Assembly: GCA_045577495.1 (NCBI GenBank)
Contig: JAZNIK010000066.1
Span: 1 to 5,335 of the forward strand
Direction of reading: 5' to 3'
Source: UMGS1279 sp045577495
GTDB taxonomy: Bacteria > Bacillota > Clostridia > Oscillospirales > Acutalibacteraceae
Length of the DNA: 5,335 bases
Position 1 is the stretch's first letter, and each line of letters begins with the position of its first letter. The notes under the pieces were generated by a model. It was not told the DNA's origin, did not search any database, and saw nothing but the letters and a program-made list of their open reading frames with translations. Both the position numbers and the translations under genes were made by a program. Below are positions 1 through 4,403 of the stretch, in pieces.

Positions 1-1
1 G

Positions 2-136
2 TGCCTACTTACTGCAGCGGTGCAGAATATGAAAAAGATCGCAACAATCCTTTCAGGAAAGGATTTATTGCAATCTTTTTTGAATTTCCTATTAAAAAAC
101 TCAAACCTGCCGAATTTTCAGCAGGTTTGTCAGTAG
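2..136 (+). pseudogene. C-terminal fragment of a DDE transposase, cut by the left window edge
   Basis: Frame 2 is open from the left edge to a TAG at 134-136, giving 44 residues. The visible part begins CLLTAAVQNMKKIATILS. The pattern LLTAAxQNMKKIA is typical of the last part of DDE transposases of the IS1182-like group (DDE_Tnp_1_6 type), where a conserved helix with Q-N-x-K-K/R follows the catalytic glutamate. The catalytic residues themselves lie off the window, so I cannot tell whether the gene is intact; it is entered as a fragment because only the tail is seen. The tail after residue 20 is poorly conserved in such proteins. It carries a hairpin at 102-129 within its last codons. The family assignment is from remembered motif similarity, not a search. 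Confidence 0.6.
94..129 (-). terminator. Rho-independent terminator for leftward transcription (spoVAC), inside the transposase tail
   Basis: CAAACCTGC (102-110) and GCAGGTTTG (121-129) form a perfect 9-bp stem around a 10-base loop. Read leftwards, the stem is followed by six T residues (complement of 94-99). There is no comparable T tract on the + strand side, so it should stop transcripts arriving from spoVAC rather than the transposase transcript. It may also shield the element from outside transcription. Confidence 0.65.
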
Positions 137-171
137 TCTGAGGTTTGTCCGGTTCGGTCAAGCCTTTTTTG

Positions 172-615
172 TTAAAACAATGTTGTTATCCAATAGATTA
201 TTCCATACACCACACTCGCAATAGTGCCATAAACAATAACAGGTCCTGCGATTTTGAACATATTAGCACCGACGCCGAGGATAAATCCTTCCGGCTTATA
301 TTCCATTGCTGGCGATGCAACGGCATTTGCAAAGCCGGTAATTGGCACTAAAGTCCCAGCCCCTGCAAGCTTTGCAATTTTTTCAAAAACCTTTAAGGCT
401 GTAAGCAAAACAGCTAAAAAAATAAGTGTTACCGTAACTAGCATTTTTACTTGCTCCTCATTTAAACCTAAATTTGTATAAAGCTCCATTAAAAGCTGGC
501 CAATTACACAAATAAATCCGCCAATTAAATATGCAAAAAAGAAGTCCTTAAGCTTTGGAGATTTTTTTGAAGCTTCTTTTACCATTTTTGAATAAACCTT
601 TTTTGATGGTTGCAT
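172..615 (-). CDS. spoVAC: Stage V sporulation protein AC (SpoVAC)
   Basis: SpoVAC is a small inner-membrane protein of the forespore. SpoVA proteins move the calcium-dipicolinate store into the developing spore and out at germination; B. subtilis SpoVAC has been described as a mechanosensitive channel. The product has 147 residues, close to the roughly 150 usual for the family. Membrane segments are visible at about 25-45, 57-78 and 122-145, with the conserved stretch GAGTLVPITGFANAV at 85-99 and EYKPEGFILGVGANMFK at 105-121, both hallmarks of the family. The ATG start has AAGGAG (626-631, complement) 10 bases upstream. The usual partner spoVAD, normally directly downstream, is not present; instead the gene is followed within 35 bases by an apparent insertion sequence end. 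A weak sigma-G-like promoter lies upstream, which would fit forespore expression. Identification is confident; the function follows from the family. Confidence 0.93.
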   Translation of the reverse strand: MQPSKKVYSKMVKEASKKSPKLKDFFFAYLIGGFICVIGQLLMELYTNLGLNEEQVKMLVTVTLIFLAVLLTALKVFEKIAKLAGAGTLVPITGFANAVASPAMEYKPEGFILGVGANMFKIAGPVIVYGTIASVVYGIIYWITTLF

Positions 616-637
616 AAATTTAACACTCCTTTTGGAA

Positions 638-666
638 TAGTTTGAGCTTATTTTTTTTGATTATGC
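638..666 (-). promoter_or_regulatory. Possible sigma-G-type promoter of spoVAC
   Basis: On the minus strand GCATA (662-666) is followed after 17 bases by CAAACTA (638-644). The sigma-G consensus is roughly GNATR, 17-18 bases, CATNNTA, so the -35 matches and the -10 has one mismatch. Against it, the predicted start of transcription would fall at about 631, inside the ribosome binding site, leaving almost no leader. SpoVA genes are known sigma-G targets, which is why I list it. Confidence 0.28.
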
Positions 667-692
667 AAACCAAATCAGGCAACACTTATTAT

Positions 693-699
693 AGGTGAT
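693..699 (+). promoter_or_regulatory. Ribosome binding site that sets the ABC ATPase start at 704
   Basis: AGGTGAT pairs with AUCACCU at the 3' end of 16S rRNA. It lies 4 bases before GTG 704 but overlaps GTG 695, which has no binding site of its own. This favours 704 as the start. Confidence 0.6.
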
Positions 700-703
700 T
701 TTA

Positions 704-1405
704 GTGACAAATAATAAAGTGATTGAATTAAAAAATATCGGTAAAACCTACTCGTTAGGAAATGAAAAAATCTATGCATTAAATAATATAAATTTAACAG
801 TAAACAAGGGTGATTTTTTGGCAATAACGGGTGCGTCGGGCTCGGGAAAATCAACCCTTATGAACATTTTAGGTTTTTTGGATATTCAAGATAGCGGAGA
901 CTATTATTTTTGCGGAGAAAACTGCAAAAATCACTCGGAATCCAAATTATCACATATTAGAGGCAACAGAATTGGTTTTGTGTTTCAAAGCTTTCATTTG
1001 CTCCCAAACTTAACCGCCATACAAAATGTTGAACTACCTCTTATTTATAATCATATAAATAAAAAAGAACGCCGAATGGTATGTGAGGAGGCGTTACGCA
1101 AGGTAGGGCTAAGCGACAGAGCATCACACAAGCCAAATCAATTATCGGGCGGTCAAAAGCAAAGGGTGGCAATAGCAAGAGCTATCGCTCTCTCCCCCTC
1201 TATTCTTTTAGCCGACGAGCCGACAGGTAATCTTGACCCTAACTCAAGCGAAGAAGTTTTAAAGCATCTTATTAGACTAAATAATGATGGTACCACCGTT
1301 ATTATGATAACCCACGATAAAGAGATTGCAAAAAGAGCAAAATCGCGAATAGAAATTAAAAACGGACAATTATATAAGTCTTTTAATAAACCGAGAGTTT
1401 TTTAA
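704..1405 (+). CDS. ABC transporter ATP-binding protein, MacB/LolD/YknY type
   Basis: This is the nucleotide-binding subunit of an ABC transporter, hydrolysing ATP on the cytoplasmic face of the membrane. Numbering from GTG 704 (233 residues), the motifs are complete: Walker A GASGSGKST at 43-51, Q-loop Q95, signature LSGGQKQR at 147-154, Walker B ILLADEP at 167-173, D-loop NLD at 176-178, and H-loop H204. The sequence GFVFQSFHLLPNLTAIQNV and ADEPTGNLD are typical of the group that serves MacB/FtsX-like permeases (lipoprotein, peptide and antimicrobial export). I prefer GTG 704 to GTG 695 because of the binding site at 693-699 and because MTNNKVIELKNI is a normal family start. No permease or membrane fusion gene lies next to it: the flanking genes are on the other strand. 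Its substrate is therefore unknown. I found no convincing promoter in the 88 bases upstream. Confidence 0.9.
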   Translation: MTNNKVIELKNIGKTYSLGNEKIYALNNINLTVNKGDFLAITGASGSGKSTLMNILGFLDIQDSGDYYFCGENCKNHSESKLSHIRGNRIGFVFQSFHLLPNLTAIQNVELPLIYNHINKKERRMVCEEALRKVGLSDRASHKPNQLSGGQKQRVAIARAIALSPSILLADEPTGNLDPNSSEEVLKHLIRLNNDGTTVIMITHDKEIAKRAKSRIEIKNGQLYKSFNKPRVF

Positions 1406-2249
1406 AAAAATTCTCGGTTGAACTTTTGCCCGAACGATTATATCTTCCAAGATAAAACAGCCAATCCTCTTTGGAGTTTGGAACAATGCGTTTTTCATAA
1501 CAGGTAAAGGCTGAAAAATACCCGTTTTGCTTTATTATCTCCTTAGTTTTTTCAGAATGCACACCAAATGGATATGTAAAAATATTTGGTATAAACTCAA
1601 CATTTTTCTCAAATAAATCATTAAACATATTTATATCGGTCTCCAAGGCTTTTTTATACATATCATCGCTTTCATACTTGCCCTGTGCAACTCCCTTTCT
1701 ATCCCCTTTTAAATTACTATGCATATCGTATGTATGACTGCCAATTTCAACAATCCCACTTGCCAAAAGTTCTTTTATTTGTTTAAAGGTTATATGTGAA
1801 TAATCAACATTGTGGTCCTCCACCGCCGAAAACTGTTCGCTATACTTTCCTATTACTGAAAGTACCGCACAAAATCCGTATTTTTTAAGTAATGGAAAGG
1901 CGTATTCATAAAAACTCTCCTGACCATCATCAAAGGTTATCATAATTGATTTTGGCGGTAAAAACATCTCCCCTTTATCAATGCTATACAAATCTCGCAC
2001 AGAAAGAGTTTTGTATCCCCTATCCTTTAGATATTTAAAATCATTTTCCAGCTCAGTTGGCGTAACAACATAATCCCCTGTAAGTTTTGGATTGTTTGAT
2101 ATATGATGATACATAACAATCGCAAAGCTCTCGGATGTATCATTAACCGCTAAAATTGATGGTTTAAAAACAATGCTAACTGTTAGGCAAAAAGCAACAA
2201 TCCCAAAAAAGAAATAAGCAATATTTTTTACTCTAATTTTTAAAATCAT
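1383..2249 (-). CDS. Membrane-anchored or secreted polysaccharide deacetylase (CE4 family, PgaB-like)
   Basis: A metal-dependent carbohydrate esterase that should remove N-acetyl groups from an extracytoplasmic polysaccharide. The product has 288 residues. Residues 8-34 form a hydrophobic signal or anchor segment ending SILA, a possible signal peptidase site. The NodB-type domain follows: MYHHI at 46-50, catalytic and metal motif TFDDG at 105-109, second metal motif SHTYDMH at 171-177 with histidines 172 and 177, and YPFG at 226-229. The H-x4-H spacing is that of PgaB (poly-N-acetylglucosamine deacetylase) rather than the H-x3-H of classical PgdA. The start is ATG 2247-2249 because AAAGGAG lies 7 bases upstream; the longer frame opening at GTG 2268-2270 would place that site inside the gene. 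No synthase for poly-N-acetylglucosamine is nearby, so peptidoglycan or another glycan is equally possible. It converges on the ABC gene with a 23-base overlap. Confidence 0.88.
   Translation of the reverse strand: MILKIRVKNIAYFFFGIVAFCLTVSIVFKPSILAVNDTSESFAIVMYHHISNNPKLTGDYVVTPTELENDFKYLKDRGYKTLSVRDLYSIDKGEMFLPPKSIMITFDDGQESFYEYAFPLLKKYGFCAVLSVIGKYSEQFSAVEDHNVDYSHITFKQIKELLASGIVEIGSHTYDMHSNLKGDRKGVAQGKYESDDMYKKALETDINMFNDLFEKNVEFIPNIFTYPFGVHSEKTKEIIKQNGYFSAFTCYEKRIVPNSKEDWLFYLGRYNRSGKSSTENFFKKLSVY
1389..1419. terminator. Hairpin shared by two convergent genes, inside both coding ends
   Basis: AACCGAGA (1389-1396) pairs with TCTCGGTT (1412-1419), extended through a G-T pair and a T-run/A-run (1398-1401 with 1407-1410). 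The helix is long, but the flanking T tracts are modest (TTTATT leftwards, GAACTTTTG rightwards). It lies at the only junction between the two convergent genes, so a bidirectional terminator is the simplest reading. Confidence 0.55.
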
Positions 2250-2256
2250 ATTTTTT

Positions 2257-2263
2257 CTCCTTT
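2257..2263 (-). promoter_or_regulatory. Ribosome binding site that sets the deacetylase start
   Basis: AAAGGAG on the minus strand, 7 bases before ATG 2249. It falls inside the longer open frame that begins at GTG 2270, which argues that the first seven codons of that longer frame are not translated. Confidence 0.75.
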
Positions 2264-2290
2264 CTGTCACATAAAAAACAATATTCCATA

Positions 2291-2318
2291 GAATGATAGT
2301 GAGGTTTTAGCATATAGT
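2291..2318 (+). promoter_or_regulatory. Possible sigma-E-type (mother-cell) promoter of the cysteine-rich gene
   Basis: CATATAGT (2311-2318) matches the sigma-E -10 consensus CATACANT at all but one defined position. GAATGAT (2291-2297), 13 bases upstream, is a partial match to the -35 KMATATW. Transcription would start near 2325, giving a leader of about 32 bases that contains the AAGGAGG site at 2342-2348. The -10 also resembles sigma-K (CATANNNTA), but no AC -35 is apparent. The match is by eye only. Confidence 0.38.
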
Positions 2319-2356
2319 GTTAAAACACATCTACAATTTATAAGGAGGAAATAATT

Positions 2357-3166
2357 ATGGCAGACGAAAACTGTAACATTTTACCGGATTCGTTTAAAGA
2401 GGCTGTCTGCATAGACGCTGGCAGAGTTTATGACTCCTGCTGTGACCGTGATTGTCTTGAAGATTTGCGTTGCTATTTTGCACCCGAAGTACAATCTATG
2501 ATTGATACAGCATCCAGCGTTCGTGTTCGCTCGGCGGAAGTTGCAAAAGTTTACATTGATGTTGAACCGGTCAGCTTTAATCGCGGTTATTATTCTTGCG
2601 ATTTAACATTTTTCTTTGTATTGGAATTTGACCTGTTTGGCGCACCTCACTCAAAACCTAAATGCATAAAAGGCGTAGCGGTATTTAATAAAAAGGTTAT
2701 TCTTTATGGCAGTGAGGGTAATGTTAAGGTATTTTCAAATGAAACAACTTTAGAAGATGAAATGGACCGACACATACCGCCAACAACAAATATGCCCAGA
2801 TGCGTTGTTCAGTGTGTTGACCCTATTGTGCTTTCTGCCCGTATAGGTGAAGTTCGCAACTGTTATGACTGTTGCTGCTGTATACCAAAATGCGTATGTG
2901 ACTGTGTTGGCGGAAACGTAACAACTGATTGTTCAAACGGCACACCAACCGTATATGCAACAATTGGTCTGTTCTCTATAGTTCAGTTAATTCGTAATGT
3001 GCAAATGCTTATACCTGTATATGATTTTTGCATTCCCGAAAAACAATGTGATGATTCCACCGACCATCCATGTGATATTTTTAAAAGAATTAAATTTCCA
3101 ACAGATGACTTCTTCCCACCCCGTGCCGACTGTGAAAATCAAAACGGATGCGGTTGCGGTTGCTAA
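2357..3166 (+). CDS. Cysteine-rich conserved protein, possible spore coat or spore-surface component
   Basis: No characterised function is recognised. The product has 269 residues and 26 cysteines (about 10%). N-terminal residues 13-39 contain EAVCIDAGRVYDSCCDRDCL, which I recall as a hallmark of an unnamed family widespread in spore-forming Clostridia. Residues 60-130 are cysteine-poor and look beta-rich (VYIDVEPVSFNRGYYSCD, KKVILYGSEGNVKVF). A dense cluster follows at C169, C172-175, C179, C181 and C183, and the chain ends GCGCGC. There is no signal peptide or membrane segment. Cysteine-rich soluble proteins of this kind in spore-formers are often coat proteins cross-linked by disulfides, and the possible sigma-E promoter would fit, but metal binding is an alternative. 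The ATG start has AAGGAGG (2342-2348) 8 bases upstream. It is monocistronic, with its own terminator. The gene call is sure; the role is inference. Confidence 0.85.
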   Translation: MADENCNILPDSFKEAVCIDAGRVYDSCCDRDCLEDLRCYFAPEVQSMIDTASSVRVRSAEVAKVYIDVEPVSFNRGYYSCDLTFFFVLEFDLFGAPHSKPKCIKGVAVFNKKVILYGSEGNVKVFSNETTLEDEMDRHIPPTTNMPRCVVQCVDPIVLSARIGEVRNCYDCCCCIPKCVCDCVGGNVTTDCSNGTPTVYATIGLFSIVQLIRNVQMLIPVYDFCIPEKQCDDSTDHPCDIFKRIKFPTDDFFPPRADCENQNGCGCGC

Positions 3167-3197
3167 TTTTTAAGGTTGCATATTAATTATATGCAAA

Positions 3198-3237
3198 AGC
3201 CGACCCACAAAAGACTTTTGTGAGTCGGCTAATTTTT
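3198..3237. terminator. Strong bidirectional Rho-independent terminator
   Basis: AGCCGAC-C-CACAAAA (3198-3212) pairs with TTTTGTG-A-GTCGGCT (3216-3230), a 14-bp stem with one internal mismatch and a GAC loop. TTTTT (3233-3237) follows on the + strand, and AAAA at 3195-3198 supplies a short T tract on the minus strand. It lies between the convergent cysteine-rich gene and the 46-residue gene and can end both transcripts. Confidence 0.88.
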
Positions 3238-3242
3238 AAAAA

Positions 3243-3383
3243 CTAGAACATTTTAGAAAAATATGATGCGACAAAATATCCCGCTACTATCATTCCTACG
3301 GATATAACAATTATCAAAATCACCTTAAAAAAGGTTCCAAAACCGCCTGTTGTTCTAACATTTGTTCGTTTAATTTTTTGCAT
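3243..3383 (-). CDS. Small single-pass membrane protein (46 residues)
   Basis: I do not recognise this protein. It starts with a basic, polar N-terminus (MQKIKRTNVRTTGGFG), has one hydrophobic helix at about 18-42 (VILIIVISVGMIVAGYFVAS in its core), and ends SKMF. The charge distribution suggests the N-terminus faces the cytoplasm. The ATG (3381-3383) is preceded by GGTGAT (3387-3392), which pairs with the AUCACC part of the 16S rRNA tail, at 3 bases distance, rather close. The gene lies 30 bases after the rnfD-like stop, in the same orientation, and just before the bidirectional terminator, so it is probably the last gene of the rnfC-rnfD operon. A role as an accessory subunit of that membrane module is a guess from position. 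It is too short to be RnfG, RnfE or RnfA. Confidence 0.68.
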   Translation of the reverse strand: MQKIKRTNVRTTGGFGTFFKVILIIVISVGMIVAGYFVASYFSKMF

Positions 3384-3386
3384 ACT

Positions 3387-3392
3387 ATCACC
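3387..3392 (-). promoter_or_regulatory. Ribosome binding site of the 46-residue gene
   Basis: GGTGAT on the minus strand, complementary to AUCACC of 16S rRNA, 3 bases before ATG 3383. It is the same unusual type as the site before the ABC ATPase and supports translation of this short gene. Confidence 0.5.
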
Positions 3393-3413
3393 ATATCATA
3401 GGTTTAACTGATA

Positions 3414-4403
3414 TTATGCTTTTATACTGAATTTTTTGCGTGTTCTGTTTATATTTATTTTAAGGGCAATAAAATCCAAAAATTCGCACAACAAATTAAC
3501 AATAAACAATGAAAGAGCAACACAATGCTCTGCAAGTCCCATATATCTAAAGAGCATTGTTAAAACGCCAATCAAAACGCCATAAATGATTTTGGCAAGG
3601 CTTTGCATAGGTGCGTTAATAATATCACCCGCAATAAAAACTGCCGCAAAAATATATGATGATGAAGCAAGCTCATATAAAACCGAGAAGATTAAATTAC
3701 CGCTTGTTCTGTTAAATATGAGAGCAAAAACTCCAACAGTAACTATCATCGAAAGGGAAACCTGCCATGCCATGCTTCTTCGGTAAATAAAATATAAGCA
3801 GGTACATAAAATAACAAAAATACAGGTTGTTCCCATACCTCCCGGATAATTTCCCGAAAGCAAATCTAAAAAATTATAAGGCGGCATTTGATTAGCCTGT
3901 AAAAGTTGAGCAATTGAACCTGTTGCTACAAAACCATCAACATTTTCAATTAACGGAAAAGCGCCAAAAAATCTATGTGCAGGATATGTAGTCATCTCTG
4001 ACGGAGCAACCGACAACATAAAAATCCAAGCAATAACAGGGGTTATAAACAAGGTTTTATAACTAATCCCTAACAACACCCTTATAAACAAAACACTTAA
4101 AATTGATGCACTTACAGGAAGCCAAACAGGAACGGTTACAGGGCACAAAAGGGCAATAATGATTCCCATAGCAATACTTCTTAAATCATTACCGCTATGT
4201 CGCTTTAAAGCCAACAAGCCCAAGGTTTCAATAGTCCAAGCAGAAAATGCAGATAACAGGCACAAGCTTAAAGCTCTTAATCCGTTTTGCACCACAGAAA
4301 TTACCATAACTGCCATAAGACCAATAAGCAAATCAATATGAATATTAAAGGTTGTTTCGCTATTATGTAAAAAAGGCGCACTACTTATTTTTGTTGTCCT
4401 CAT
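3414..4403 (-). CDS. rnfD: Divergent RnfD-family membrane protein (NQR2/RnfD/RnfE superfamily)
   Basis: RnfD is a flavin-carrying membrane subunit of the Rnf complex, which couples electron transfer between ferredoxin and NAD to ion pumping. This protein has 329 residues, normal for RnfD, and 9 or so hydrophobic segments. The opening KISSAPFLHN matches the family start (typically S-S-P-H), and NGLRAL, DLRSIAMGIIIALLCP at 73-88, VPVWLPV at 91-97, and GNYPGGMG at 184-191 align with conserved family blocks. Key sites differ: the S/T-G-A-T motif whose threonine bears covalent FMN reads FVATGSIA (158-165), the G-G-x-G-E-T/V block reads GGMGTT, the N-P-A block reads ITPVIAW, and the ATD-x-x-x-SP block reads AGDIINAP (258-265). 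The start ATG overlaps the rnfC stop (ATGA), implying translational coupling; AAAGGGG lies just upstream. Family assignment is good; a canonical Rnf function is doubtful. Confidence 0.82.
   Translation of the reverse strand: MRTTKISSAPFLHNSETTFNIHIDLLIGLMAVMVISVVQNGLRALSLCLLSAFSAWTIETLGLLALKRHSGNDLRSIAMGIIIALLCPVTVPVWLPVSASILSVLFIRVLLGISYKTLFITPVIAWIFMLSVAPSEMTTYPAHRFFGAFPLIENVDGFVATGSIAQLLQANQMPPYNFLDLLSGNYPGGMGTTCIFVILCTCLYFIYRRSMAWQVSLSMIVTVGVFALIFNRTSGNLIFSVLYELASSSYIFAAVFIAGDIINAPMQSLAKIIYGVLIGVLTMLFRYMGLAEHCVALSLFIVNLLCEFLDFIALKININRTRKKFSIKA

Larger units (their letters stand above)
1..171 (+). mobile_element. Probable right end of an insertion sequence
   Basis: The transposase tail ends at 136 and the spoVAC stop codon lies at 172-174, so the right boundary of the element must fall in the 35 bases between them (137-171). 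I could not define a terminal inverted repeat because the left end of the element is outside the window, and no target-site duplication can be recognised. The end coordinate is therefore an upper limit, not a measured boundary. Confidence 0.45.

Noticed and set aside
1..141. Frame 1 on the + strand is also open from the left edge to TGA at 139-141
   Set aside because: Its translation resembles nothing I know, while frame 2 gives a recognisable transposase tail.
145..481. Two + strand open frames opposite spoVAC
   Set aside because: They are antisense shadows of a clearly identified gene and have no binding sites.
657..692. TTGATT (657-662) and TATTAT (687-692) as a sigma-A promoter for the ABC ATPase
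   Set aside because: The spacing is 24 bases, far outside the usual 16-18, and transcription would start after the binding site.
695..703. GTG 695 as start of the ABC ATPase
   Set aside because: No ribosome binding site precedes it; AGGTGAT at 693-699 overlaps it and is placed for GTG 704.
2310..2337. Alternative sigma-E reading GCATATA (2310-2316) with TCTACAAT (2330-2337)
   Set aside because: Transcription would start at about 2344, inside the ribosome binding site; the 2291-2318 pair leaves a sensible leader.
2863..2910. Cysteine cluster of the 269-residue protein as a 4Fe-4S ferredoxin motif
   Set aside because: The spacing NCYDCCCCIPKCVCDC does not give C-x2-C-x2-C-x3-CP, and no second motif pairs with it.
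3243..3383. The 46-residue protein as a truncated RnfG
   Set aside because: RnfG has a membrane anchor followed by a long flavin domain; no trace of that domain follows, and the short frame has its own start, stop and terminator.
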